Source: Nocardioides panaciterrulae
Lineage (GTDB): Bacteria > Actinomycetota > Actinomycetes > Propionibacteriales > Nocardioidaceae
Length of the DNA: 64,000 nt
Assembly (NCBI RefSeq): GCF_013409645.1
Contig: NZ_JACCBG010000001.1
Span: 3,532,001-3,596,000 of the forward strand
Reading direction: 5' to 3'
The stretch's first letter is position 1; each line of letters starts with the position of its first letter. Position numbers and translations under genes: made by a program. Positions 1-7,331 of this stretch are shown piece after piece. The notes below the pieces were generated by a model, which ran no database searches, was not told the DNA's origin, and was given only the letters and a program-made list of their open reading frames with translations.

Positions 1-771
1 GGCGGTCTCGACCAGGTCGTCGTCGACCCCCCACTCGGCGAGGTGGGCGCGGAGGAACTGGCGGGCCGCGCCCGGCGCCCGCGGGTCGCCCTCGAGCAGG
101 AGGCTGCGGCGTTCGCCGCTCCCGACCAGCGCCGGGTCATCGGGGGTCGCGTCGCCCGGGCCCCGCCCGGAGGTGACCCGGACCCGGCGTACCGCCTCGG
201 CGACCCGGCGGGCCGTGGCCTCCATCAGGCTGCGGTGCTGCTCGGTGAAGGGCTGTGGGCTGTCGTAGAAGACGATGAGGCCGCCGATCGGGGAGCCCAG
301 GCCGGGCAGCGGCCAGGCCGAGAGCGCGCGCACGCCGCGCTCGCGCTCGTGGGCGACGAGCTCGGTGAACTGCCGCTCGAGGTGGTCCAGGTCGCCGAGC
401 ACCGGTTCGCCGGTGCGCACGACCGCGGTGAGCGGCACGTCGTCGTAGGCGTCGATGTGGCACCACTCCGGCCCGCCCCCGGTGGTCGGCCCGGTGGCCG
501 ATTCGGTGGTCGATTCGGGGGTGGACTCGGTGGCCCGATCGGTGGCGGTGAACTTGAGCCGGCGGCCGCCGCCCTCGGTCAACGCCACCCCCACCCGGAC
601 CACGCCGGGCAGCTCGCCGAGATCGCGGATCAGGCAGCGCGCGATCTCGTCGACGTCGCCGGCGCTGCGCAGCGAGAAGCCGAGCCGCGACAGGTGGCCG
701 AGCGGCTCGTGGGGTACGTCGTCCAGTTGTCCCCCGGCGTCCCCCGCCGGCGGGGTCCTTCCCTGCACCAC
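1..771 (-). CDS. GAF domain plus RsbW-like ATPase regulator (3' end outside window)
   Basis: The first 257 codons of a gene whose C-terminus lies beyond the window edge. It starts at GTG 771, right after an in-frame TGA at 777-775 (a second GTG at 768 is possible). Residues about 20-190 look like a GAF sensor domain (for example GGLIVFYDSPQPFTEQH). They are followed by RSLLLEGDPRAPGAARQFLR and an LAEWGVDDDLVETA segment, which matches the start of the HATPase_c_2 fold of anti-sigma-factor kinases and SpoIIE-partner ATPases. The likely role is cytoplasmic signalling that couples a ligand or redox signal to anti-sigma or phosphatase regulation. The proline/threonine stretch inside the GAF part (ESTPESTTESATGPTT) is an unusual insert. 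The missing end decides whether a phosphatase domain follows. Confidence 0.75.
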   Translation of the reverse strand, partial: MVQGRTPPAGDAGGQLDDVPHEPLGHLSRLGFSLRSAGDVDEIARCLIRDLGELPGVVRVGVALTEGGGRRLKFTATDRATESTPESTTESATGPTTGGGPEWCHIDAYDDVPLTAVVRTGEPVLGDLDHLERQFTELVAHERERGVRALSAWPLPGLGSPIGGLIVFYDSPQPFTEQHRSLMEATARRVAEAVRRVRVTSGRGPGDATPDDPALVGSGERRSLLLEGDPRAPGAARQFLRAHLAEWGVDDDLVETA

Positions 772-895
772 GAGTCACAGCCTAGGGCAGATCCCCGACG
801 CATGTCCGGGCGCAAGGACCTTGACTTTTCCGCCCGGCTCCGCCGGCGGTGCGAATCTCAGCCCGGCGCCACGCGTCGGGCGAGGATCGGCCACA

Positions 896-1249
896 ATGGC
901 GGCTGTGGCGACTCGGGGAAAGCGCGCAGGTCCGAGGCGGGCGCCTCGACAGGGCCCGTCGCTGAGCCGGCCACTGCTCGGGCTCGCGCTCGGCGTGACG
1001 CTGGCGGTGGTGGCGTGGGGCTACCTGGTGTACGCCGCGATCGACTTCGGCTCGGCCGCCCGCGACGGAGACTCGGGCGCCTGGATGTTCCTCGGGATCG
1101 CGTCGCTGGGGGCGGTCGCATGCCTGTTCGTCGGACTGATGCTGCTCGCCCGGCTGCTGCGAAGGCTGGGGGTCACCCGTGACCCGTCGGCGCCCGAGGA
1201 GCCACCGGCCGCGCCGCGCCCGGTGGGCGGGCGGCGCGCCGCCCGCTGA
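896..1249 (+). CDS. Small two-span membrane protein
   Basis: A protein of 117 residues that I do not recognise. A basic N-terminus rich in Arg, Lys and Pro (about 25 residues) is followed by two hydrophobic segments at about residues 27-48 and 61-86, then a Pro/Ala/Arg-rich cytoplasmic tail. The start is ATG 896; no strong Shine-Dalgarno sequence precedes it. A strong hairpin at 1339-1371 lies downstream and would end the transcript. It diverges from the GAF/ATPase gene, so the 124-base gap at 772-895 probably holds both promoters. No function can be assigned. Confidence 0.6.
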   Translation: MAAVATRGKRAGPRRAPRQGPSLSRPLLGLALGVTLAVVAWGYLVYAAIDFGSAARDGDSGAWMFLGIASLGAVACLFVGLMLLARLLRRLGVTRDPSAPEEPPAAPRPVGGRRAAR

Positions 1250-1338
1250 ACCTGCGCCCGCGGCCCGCTGGGTACGTCGGGCCGGCTGACTCGGTCGAGC
1301 CCTCGAAATGGGCGGACCGGGCGGCTGCTGGGAAGCCG

Positions 1339-1371
1339 CGAGGGGCGGGGCCACCGCGGCCCCGCCCCTCG
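1339..1371. terminator. Intrinsic terminator hairpin, 14 bp perfect stem
   Basis: The arms CGAGGGGCGGGGCC and GGCCCCGCCCCTCG enclose a five-base loop and are followed by TCTT on the + strand. It sits after the 896-1249 gene and before the end of the convergent LysM gene. Confidence 0.75.
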
Positions 1372-1381
1372 TCTTCCCCGG

Positions 1382-1414
1382 TTCCGCCAGCCGGGGTCGA
1401 GGTCGACTGGCGGA
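1382..1414. terminator. Hairpin downstream of the LysM gene
   Basis: TTCCGCCAG and CTGGCGGAA form a perfect 9 bp stem with a 15-base loop, 25 bases beyond the stop of the minus-strand LysM gene. Together with 1339-1371 it forms a double barrier between convergent genes. Confidence 0.5.
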
Positions 1415-1438
1415 AGTCTTGCGGTCGCTGCGCGGAGC

Positions 1439-1849
1439 TCAGCCGTGCAGCGGCACCTGGAGGCGCTGGCCGGACTGGAGCGCCGCGGAGTCGAGCGCGT
1501 TGAGGTGCTCGATCTTGTCCACCATGGCGCGCACCTGGCCGTCGTCGGCGATGTCGGCCGCGATCTGCCACAGGGTGTCGCCCGGGGCGACCATGACCAC
1601 CCGAGTCGGCTCGGGCTGCCCGGCCTGCTCGGTGGCCACCGAGCCGGCCGCCCACAGCACGCCGAGACCCAGCACCACGAGCAGCGCGAGCGCGAAGACC
1701 ACGGCCCGGCCGCGCCGGGTGAGCCGCACCTGGCCGCTTCCGCTCGCCTGCCGCACCGGTGGGGTGGGGAGGCCGCGGACGGGACGCGCCTCGCGGCCGG
1801 GGGCGGCGTAGCTGCTGCTCATCGTGGTGCTCATCGTCATCGTGCTCAT
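1439..1849 (-). CDS. LysM-domain membrane protein, ChiZ/DivS/YneA-like SOS cell-division factor
   Basis: A protein of 136 residues with a cytoplasmic basic N-terminus, one membrane span (about residues 49-69) and an extracytoplasmic LysM domain (about 83-134, VVMVAPGDTLWQIA through GQRLQVPL) that binds peptidoglycan. In mycobacteria (Rv2719c/ChiZ) and corynebacteria (DivS) a protein of this layout sits beside lexA, is SOS-induced and delays division; that role is inferred here. The ATG at 1849 has an excellent AGGAGG. Three further in-frame ATGs follow within nine codons (MSTMTMSTTM). A good LexA box (1991-2006) lies 142 bp upstream and covers a possible -10 (TACATA on the minus strand). The gene is separated from lexA by 4.4 kb of other genes. 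Confidence 0.85.
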   Translation of the reverse strand: MSTMTMSTTMSSSYAAPGREARPVRGLPTPPVRQASGSGQVRLTRRGRAVVFALALLVVLGLGVLWAAGSVATEQAGQPEPTRVVMVAPGDTLWQIAADIADDGQVRAMVDKIEHLNALDSAALQSGQRLQVPLHG

Positions 1850-1990
1850 CGGGACCTCCTGGGGAAGCGGCGGTCTGCCTGGGTCATCGGTTCGGCCTGC
1901 CTGTCGAGGAATGTCTAGTGGCGGCCACCGACAGTCCGGGGAAGACTGGTCTGGACCGGTCGACCGTCACATCCTCGATCAAACGTTCGA

Positions 1991-2006
1991 TCGAACGTAT
2001 GTACGA
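1991..2006. promoter_or_regulatory. LexA (SOS) box 1
   Basis: TCGAACGTATGTACGA matches the actinobacterial SOS consensus TCGAAC-N4-GTTCGA with one mismatch. It overlaps the presumed -10 of the LysM gene on the minus strand. Confidence 0.75.
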
Positions 2007-2041
2007 GGCTAGAGCAGGTGTTCGAACGACGCAAGCATCTG

Positions 2042-2057
2042 ACGAACATTTGTTCGA
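2042..2057. promoter_or_regulatory. LexA (SOS) box 2
   Basis: ACGAACATTTGTTCGA matches TCGAAC-N4-GTTCGA with one mismatch, at the first base. It is 128 bp upstream of the toxin start and 51 bp from box 1, so it is better placed for the toxin than for the LysM gene. Confidence 0.7.
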
Positions 2058-2184
2058 ATCACGACCGACGTCGTCAACGTGTCGTCGGGCGTTATCCACA
2101 GATCGCGTCTCGGTCCCCCACGCCGGCCCGATGGGCGGCATCGTGGGGTCGTCCTGGTTCCGGTCCGGCTCTGGAGGCACGCCG

Positions 2185-3582
2185 ATGGTGGTGCTGCAGA
2201 TCGACGGCGGTGGCTACCGGACCGCGAGCACCGCCCTCACCGAGGCCAACCAGCTCACCGCCCTGGCCCACACCCGCCTGGTCGCCACGCTGGCCGGGTG
2301 CGGCGGGATGGCCGGCGACGACTCGACCTCGCTCGACTTCGCCGCGGCGTACGACGCTGCCGCCGCCGAGGCGGTCGGTTCGCTGGCCGACCTGGTCGCG
2401 TCGTACGCCGGGCTCGGGCGGCTCACCCACGCGACGCTGGCCAACCATGCGCGCGCGAACGCCCGCGCGGTGATCGGCGGCGCCACCGTGTACGACGGGG
2501 ACCGGCTGCCCGACCACGGCTATGTGAGCGTGCTGCCGGGCACGCCGCCTCCTGCCCGCGGCGCGACGGCGCTGCCCGCCCTGCCCGCCCAGGTCGACTG
2601 GATCCTCGACCACCTCCAGGGCTTCGCCTGGCCCACCGCCGACGCCGCCCGGCTGCGCCGCGCCGCGGCGGCGTGGCGCTCCGCCGCCACCGCGTTGGCC
2701 GACCCGATCGGCTGCTGCGACAGCGCCGCCCGCGGCCTGTGGCTCGAGCGCTCCCCCGAGGTTCCCCTCGCCCTCGGGGCCACGGCCCGCCTCAGGGCCC
2801 ACACCGAGGACGTGGCGTCCGCTCTCACCGCCCTGGCGACGTCCTGCGAAACGTACGCCGACGCCGTCGAGGCCAAGCACGCCGAGATCCTGGACCTGGC
2901 GGGCTGGGTGCTGGAGCAGGTCGTCGAGGGCGTGGTCATCTCCGTCGCCCTCGGCTTCCTCACCGGCGGCGCCGGCACCGCGGCCGGCCTGGCCGCGGTC
3001 GCCGCCCGAGTGGCGGCGGAGTCACCCCGGTTCGCGGCCCTGCTCGAGGCCCTCCGCGTGCTGGCCGAGGGCTGCGCCACCACCGTCCGCGCCGCGCGGG
3101 ACGCTCTCAGCACCACGCGACTGAACCTCGTGAAGTTCAGGGAGGCCGCCGTTGCCCGGTCGCTCGCCCAGGGCGAACGAGGTGAGATGCGACTGTGGTG
3201 GACGCGCGGGAGGGGCTGGTTGCAGCAGCACGAGGACGCCGGCGGCCACCTCCTGGCAAGACATGTCGCCCGCAAGGACGAGCAACTGGTCGAGCGACTG
3301 TCCCGGGAGCCCAAGCTCCGCTTCGCCTCGACGTTCCCCGACCAGGACACCGCAGAGCGGGTAGTCGCCCGAGTCCTCAGGTCTGAACGAGAGAAGCTCG
3401 ACGCGTGGCGCTCGTCTTCGGAAAGGGTCCTGGCACTGGAGGCCGACCTCGGATCCGTGACCGGCAGGACCGCCAATCGTGCCGGCGAGCTCTTCGACGT
3501 CACCGGCGTCCGGGTCGTCCTTGTGCGGGACGCCGGGATGCCCGAGGGTTTTCGCATCCACACCGCCTATCCCAGGCCGTGA
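2185..3582 (+). CDS. Polymorphic toxin with C-terminal RNase A-like domain
   Basis: A protein of 465 residues. Residues 1-100 form a helical WXG100-like N-terminal module typical of actinobacterial polymorphic toxins (GGMAGDDSTSLDFAAAYDAA). Residues about 240-300 include a hydrophobic Gly/Ala-rich stretch. Residues 353-465 match the CdiA-type RNase A-like toxin domain: GGHLLARHV with His355 and His360, a VTGVRVVLVRD strand, and the terminal FRIHTAYP carrying Thr460 and Tyr462. The expected activity is tRNA or RNA cleavage in a competitor; export by a type VII system is inferred, since none is in the window. ATG 2185 has GGAGG seven bases upstream. The immunity gene starts 19 bp downstream. 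Two LexA boxes precede the gene, suggesting SOS induction like that of colicins. Confidence 0.85.
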   Translation: MVVLQIDGGGYRTASTALTEANQLTALAHTRLVATLAGCGGMAGDDSTSLDFAAAYDAAAAEAVGSLADLVASYAGLGRLTHATLANHARANARAVIGGATVYDGDRLPDHGYVSVLPGTPPPARGATALPALPAQVDWILDHLQGFAWPTADAARLRRAAAAWRSAATALADPIGCCDSAARGLWLERSPEVPLALGATARLRAHTEDVASALTALATSCETYADAVEAKHAEILDLAGWVLEQVVEGVVISVALGFLTGGAGTAAGLAAVAARVAAESPRFAALLEALRVLAEGCATTVRAARDALSTTRLNLVKFREAAVARSLAQGERGEMRLWWTRGRGWLQQHEDAGGHLLARHVARKDEQLVERLSREPKLRFASTFPDQDTAERVVARVLRSEREKLDAWRSSSERVLALEADLGSVTGRTANRAGELFDVTGVRVVLVRDAGMPEGFRIHTAYPRP

Positions 3583-3601
3583 CCCGATGAGAGGACGAAG
3601 G

Positions 3602-3898
3602 ATGGAGACGCCGGCACTCGAGCACCTGATGAGGGCCTACTTCCACCAGGACTTCGACCTGCTGGGCGACCTCTGGGACAACGTCGATGCGTTTGTCGCC
3701 GGGGCTCCCCAGCTGGCTCCGCTGCTTCCTGACGAGGTCTCCTGGGTCCTGCGCACGCATCACACGGACGCGGAGCTCGAGGCGTTCCTCGACGGTCTGG
3801 GCTGCGAGTTGTCACTCGCTGACGAGGAGGGCGGCTATCGCGGCTGCCTGCTCGAGATCGCCCGGCGGGTCCAGCGTGACCTGGCCGGACGTCACTGA
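3602..3898 (+). CDS. CdiI-like immunity protein for the RNase A-like toxin
   Basis: An acidic protein of 98 residues. The stretches LEHLMRAYFHQDFD, a Trp-Val-Leu-Arg segment, LGCELS and GGYRGCLLEIARRV match the contact-dependent inhibition immunity family that accompanies RNase A-like toxins. It should bind and block the C-terminal nuclease of the preceding gene in the producer's cytoplasm. ATG 3602 is chosen because GAGG lies seven bases upstream; an in-frame ATG at 3587 would add MRGRR but has no ribosome site. It is probably co-transcribed with the toxin. Confidence 0.85.
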   Translation: METPALEHLMRAYFHQDFDLLGDLWDNVDAFVAGAPQLAPLLPDEVSWVLRTHHTDAELEAFLDGLGCELSLADEEGGYRGCLLEIARRVQRDLAGRH

Positions 3899-3982
3899 CC
3901 TCGCCGGGCGGTAGCCGGACGAGGGCCGACTTCCTTTGCGGCGGATCCCACCCCTCTGGTGCTTGCGATCCGCCCCAAACCG

Positions 3983-4789
3983 CTACTGGTAGGAGACCAG
4001 CACCGGCCGCGCGGTCCGCACCTGCAGCCGGACCGGGCTGCCGGGGATCGTGACGGTGCCGTCGACGTCTCGCCACGCTCCGCCATCCACGCGGAACTGC
4101 GCCGCGTAGGTCGTGTCCACGCTCGGACTCACACCACCCTTGGACTCGTAGGCGTGGGTGATCTGCAGGTCCGGGTAGGGCGCCCCCGCGTTCGAGGTGG
4201 CCAGGTCCGCGCCGTCCCCGAACCGCCAGTGGAACTGGCTCGGCCAGATCCGCAGATCGACCCTGCGACCCAGCAGCTGCACCGTCCTGGTGAACGGCTC
4301 CTGCTCGGTGTAGAAGTTGGTCCGGAAGTTGACCAGCGTCTCCCCACCCGGCGGCTGCACCCTCAGCTGCGACCCCGGAAGGCCAACCCTGCGCAGCGCC
4401 TGGAGCACCAACGCCTGCGTGATCTGCGGCTGAGGTGCAGGCCCCGTCTGCGTCGGACACGAATAGTAGGAGTCGCGCAAACTGCCATCGGGTCCCACGA
4501 ACAGCCATCTGGTCATTGGCGTTCCGTCCGGGCAGACCATGACGTCTGCACACAGAGCCAGGCCACCTTCGGCACAAGCGATCTCTTGGTGCCACACACC
4601 CTCGGCGACGCCCGTCGACCGTGCACCATTCGCTGCCCCGCCCTCGTACTGTTCAGCCGAGGCGCCGACGTAGAAGAAGTTGCCACGAGAACCGGCCTCG
4701 GTCGAGCCGTCAGCGAAGGCCGGGTGGCACGCCGCAGTCGTGATCAGCAGCAGGGCCGGTAGAGCCGACGACATGAAGCGCATCAGCAT
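3983..4789 (-). CDS. Secreted PKD-like domain protein
   Basis: A protein of 268 residues. It has an N-terminal export signal (MLMRFMSSALPALLLITTAA then Cys21, possibly a lipobox cysteine). A cysteine-containing middle follows. The C-terminal half carries PKD-like features (FHWRFGDGADL and ITHAYES) followed by a beta-rich end. The start is ATG 4789, which overlaps the stop of the upstream DUF6318 gene as TAATG and implies translational coupling; an earlier in-frame start at 4822 would overlap that gene by 34 bases. The function is unknown; PKD folds usually mediate surface protein contacts. The gene ends 84 bases from the immunity gene, convergent with it. Confidence 0.7.
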   Translation of the reverse strand: MLMRFMSSALPALLLITTAACHPAFADGSTEAGSRGNFFYVGASAEQYEGGAANGARSTGVAEGVWHQEIACAEGGLALCADVMVCPDGTPMTRWLFVGPDGSLRDSYYSCPTQTGPAPQPQITQALVLQALRRVGLPGSQLRVQPPGGETLVNFRTNFYTEQEPFTRTVQLLGRRVDLRIWPSQFHWRFGDGADLATSNAGAPYPDLQITHAYESKGGVSPSVDTTYAAQFRVDGGAWRDVDGTVTIPGSPVRLQVRTARPVLVSYQ

Positions 4790-5376
4790 TAGGAGACGTC
4801 CTCCCAATAGCCGATTGACCAATGGGTGTCGAGCAGGTCAACGAGAAAGCGAGCGTGCACAACGCTTGGCGGATAGACCTCATCGTGCTTGTCGCCGGGG
4901 CGCTGGACCACCTGTTTGCTGTTTCGGATCGCGACCCTCACCTGATAGGTCGGCGGGTCGACAGACACCCGGAATGTGTGAAACCCGGAGAGCGAGGTGC
5001 CGCCACCGCGGATCCGTCCCCCCTGCTCATACAGGACATCAATCGCCCTTATCCCACCGTGGCACGCCTTACAGCCGGGGCTCCCCAGATGGCTCAGGCC
5101 GGATGTATCGCCAGTGGCTTGGGCGTAGTCCGCCATCTCCCAGTAGAACCGCACGAACGCCTCAGCCCCAGCCGCGGTGTGCTTCTTCGCAGCCGCCGGC
5201 ATGACCGGCTTCACCGGTCCCGACGGCGTCGCACTCGCCGACGCCGACGCCGACGCCGACTCCGACATCCCCGACGCAGGCGCGACCTTCGGCACCGGAT
5301 CCTGCGACGAACACCCGCCCAGGGCGCAGGCGAGGAGGAGGCCGAGAGCGGCGAACGCCGACCGAGAGCGCTCCAT
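4789..5376 (-). CDS. DUF6318 family lipoprotein
   Basis: A protein of 195 residues. Its signal peptide ends in the lipobox LGGC (Cys22). A low-complexity linker follows (SESASASASASATPS), then a globular domain with FVRFYWEMADYAQATGDTS and SPGCKACHGG, which match the actinobacterial DUF6318 family. It should be anchored to the outer face of the membrane; the molecular role is unknown. It is co-transcribed with the PKD-like protein through a TAATG overlap, and this secreted pair is likely to act together. An inverted repeat at 5398-5421 lies in its leader. Confidence 0.75.
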   Translation of the reverse strand: MERSRSAFAALGLLLACALGGCSSQDPVPKVAPASGMSESASASASASATPSGPVKPVMPAAAKKHTAAGAEAFVRFYWEMADYAQATGDTSGLSHLGSPGCKACHGGIRAIDVLYEQGGRIRGGGTSLSGFHTFRVSVDPPTYQVRVAIRNSKQVVQRPGDKHDEVYPPSVVHARFLVDLLDTHWSIGYWEDVS

Positions 5377-5397
5377 CCACGGATCCTTCCCCCGAAG

Positions 5398-5421
5398 CCG
5401 CGGCCCGGCGAGGGGCCGCGG
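5398..5421. terminator. 9 bp hairpin between SDR gene and DUF6318 gene
   Basis: CCGCGGCCC and GGGCCGCGG flank a six-base loop. On the minus strand it lies after the SDR stop (5503) and 22 bp before the DUF6318 start, so it could end the SDR transcript or sit in the lipoprotein leader. Confidence 0.45.
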
Positions 5422-5502
5422 AAATGCACATTACGGAAGGACCCACGACCTGGGAAGGCCCCGCCAGACCGCCTGTGGACAGTCCCGAATGGCCGGCCCC
5501 GG

Positions 5503-6345
5503 TCAGTTGCTGCCGGCGCGGCGCTGCAGGGCGCGGCGGCCCCGGGCGACGAAGACCCCGAGCGCCTTCGCGGTCACCGAGGGCGCCAACGCCGATGCGC
5601 GGATCACACCGCCGCGCCACGGCGGCAGCGAGCGGACCACCCGGCGCGAGCCCACCAGCGCGACCGCCGCCTCGGCGACCTCGTCGACGCCGAGAATCCG
5701 CCCGCCGGAGAGCACCAGCAGGTTGCCCAGGCCACCGGGGGTCTGGCCGTCCAGCATCGCGGTCTGCACGCCGTCCGGGCACAGCGCGTGCACGCGCACC
5801 CCGCGCGGGCTCTCCACGTCGCACGACATCGACGCGGAGACGATCGCGGCCTTGGTCGCGGCGTACACCGAGTAGCCCGGCACCGGCCCGAGCCCCGCCA
5901 GCGACGCGGTGTTCACGACGTCGCCGCCGCGCCCGGACTCCGCGAACGCGGCCAGCGCCGCGCGCATCCCCCACAGGGTGCCCAGCAGGTTCACCTCGAC
6001 CAGGCGGCGCACCGCCTCCTCCGACAGCTCCGCGAGCCGGCCGTCATCGCCGACCCCGGCGTTGTTGAACCAGGCGGTGAGCACGCCGTACGACGCTGCC
6101 TCGACCGCCGCCGCCCGGTGCGCCTCGGGGTCCCGGACGTCGAGGCCGAGCCCGGCGACCGCGCCGATCTCCCCGGCCGTGCGGACCGCGCCCGCGGCGT
6201 CGACGTCGGTGAGCACGACCGCGTACCCCCGCGCGACCATCCGCTCGGCGATCCCGCGCCCGATCCCGCGGGCACCACCGGTCACCACACAGCTCTCCCC
6301 GCGCGCACCCGCGGCAGGGTGCGCCGCACCGCTCGCTCTGGCCAT
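5503..6345 (-). CDS. Short-chain dehydrogenase/reductase (SDR)
   Basis: A protein of 280 residues with the classical SDR features in order: the TGGARGIG nucleotide-binding turn near residue 24, the FNNAGVG strand-4 motif, a catalytic Ser region (NTASLAGLG) and YSVYAATK. The C-terminal 40 residues are longer and more basic than usual. It should be a cytosolic NAD(P)-dependent oxidoreductase; the substrate cannot be read from the sequence. ATG 6345 is preferred over an upstream in-frame TTG at 6363. It is divergent from lexA. Confidence 0.75.
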   Translation of the reverse strand: MARASGAAHPAAGARGESCVVTGGARGIGRGIAERMVARGYAVVLTDVDAAGAVRTAGEIGAVAGLGLDVRDPEAHRAAAVEAASYGVLTAWFNNAGVGDDGRLAELSEEAVRRLVEVNLLGTLWGMRAALAAFAESGRGGDVVNTASLAGLGPVPGYSVYAATKAAIVSASMSCDVESPRGVRVHALCPDGVQTAMLDGQTPGGLGNLLVLSGGRILGVDEVAEAAVALVGSRRVVRSLPPWRGGVIRASALAPSVTAKALGVFVARGRRALQRRAGSN

Positions 6346-6422
6346 GCGGGGAGTCTGCCGCAACGGGCGGAGACCGACGCGGCGGAGGCCGCGACAGCCC
6401 GGTCCGTCAAGGCGACACGCCT

Positions 6423-6438
6423 TCGAACAGGTGTTTGA
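6423..6438. promoter_or_regulatory. LexA box of the lexA promoter
   Basis: TCGAACAGGTGTTTGA matches TCGAAC-N4-GTTCGA with one mismatch and overlaps the -35 hexamer, as expected for lexA autorepression. Confidence 0.8.
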
Positions 6439-6463
6439 ATCATCCGGCCGGTTCCGCTACCGT
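6435..6463 (+). promoter_or_regulatory. lexA promoter
   Basis: -35 TTGAAT (6435-6440), a 17-base spacer and -10 TACCGT (6458-6463) lie 56 bases before the lexA start. The hexamers fit the actinobacterial housekeeping TTGAN-N and TANNNT pattern. Confidence 0.65.
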
Positions 6464-6518
6464 CGGGACGTCGCCCGCACCACCGGGCCGCCCGCCCGCA
6501 CGACATGGAGGCAGCCGC

Positions 6519-7247
6519 ATGGCCCCGAAGAAGACGCCGTCCGACAAGGTCACGCAGCTGCCCGACGGCCCGCCGGACGCCACCGGGCTGACGCCGCGCC
6601 AGCAGCGGGTCCTGAGCACGATCAAGAACTCCATCGAGCGCCGCGGCTACCCGCCGAGCATGCGCGAGATCGGCGACGCGGTCGGCCTGACGAGCTCCTC
6701 CAGCGTCTCCCACCAACTGCGGGTGCTGCAGGAGAAGGGGTTCATCAAGCGCGACCCGAACCGGCCGCGCGCCATCGAGGTGTTCCTGCCCGAGGTTCTC
6801 GCGGCCCGGCGCTCGATCTCGGCCGCCGAGGAGACGTCGTACGACGAGACCGGCGTCGGCGACGCGATGCCCGCCGCGCAGTACGTGCCGGTCGTCGGCC
6901 GGATCGCCGCCGGCGGCCCGATCCTGGCCGAGGAGCGCATCGAGGACGTCTTCCCGCTGCCCAAGCAGCTGGTCGGCGACGGCCAGCTGTTCCTGCTCGA
7001 GGTCTCCGGCGACTCGATGATCGACGCAGCGATCTGCAACGGCGACTACGTCGTGATCCGCCAGCAGCCGACCGCGGTCAACGGCGAGATCGTGGCCGCG
7101 ATGATCGACGGCGAGGCCACCGTGAAGACCTTCCAGCGCAAGGACGGCCAGGTGTGGCTGCTCCCGCACAACCAGGCCTACGACCCCATCGACGGCACCC
7201 ACGCCACGATCCTCGGGAAGGTGACCGCGGTCCTACGGCGGATGTGA
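6519..7247 (+). CDS. lexA: LexA, SOS transcriptional repressor
   Basis: A protein of 242 residues. The N-terminal winged helix-turn-helix (about residues 24-90; [20 protein letters not shown]) is followed by the S24 self-cleavage domain. The cleavage bond is Ala131-Gly132 in RIAAGG, and the catalytic pair is Ser166 (GDSM) and Lys203 (ATVKTF). RecA filaments on single-stranded DNA trigger self-cleavage and derepression. ATG 6519 with GGAG upstream gives the normal actinobacterial length. Its own box (6423-6438) and the two boxes near 2000 indicate local targets: lexA itself, the LysM gene and possibly the toxin. Confidence 0.97.
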   Translation: MAPKKTPSDKVTQLPDGPPDATGLTPRQQRVLSTIKNSIERRGYPPSMREIGDAVGLTSSSSVSHQLRVLQEKGFIKRDPNRPRAIEVFLPEVLAARRSISAAEETSYDETGVGDAMPAAQYVPVVGRIAAGGPILAEERIEDVFPLPKQLVGDGQLFLLEVSGDSMIDAAICNGDYVVIRQQPTAVNGEIVAAMIDGEATVKTFQRKDGQVWLLPHNQAYDPIDGTHATILGKVTAVLRRM

Positions 7248-7331
7248 CGGTTGGGACGTAATGTCCTCCTCAGGATGACCTCCGGGTAATACTGGGTTTG
7301 CACAACCATTGATTTCCCGGAGAGTTTTCAC

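Larger units (their letters stand above)
1850..2184. promoter_or_regulatory. Divergent control region of the LysM and toxin genes
   Basis: 335 bases without a gene. The segment is visibly less GC-rich than its surroundings. It contains a 16-bp perfect palindrome ACGTTCGATCGAACGT (1983-1998), two LexA-box matches (1991-2006 and 2042-2057), an extra TTCGAA core at 2020-2025 and a perfect DnaA-box 9-mer TTATCCACA (2092-2100). A plausible minus-strand promoter has -35 TTCGAA, a 17-base spacer and -10 TACATA. I could not fix a + strand promoter for the toxin. Confidence 0.6.

Noticed and set aside
43..1182. A 379-codon + strand frame opposite the GAF/ATPase gene
   Set aside because: The minus-strand frame shows GAF and ATPase motifs, while this one is compositionally biased and overlaps the 896-1249 gene out of frame.
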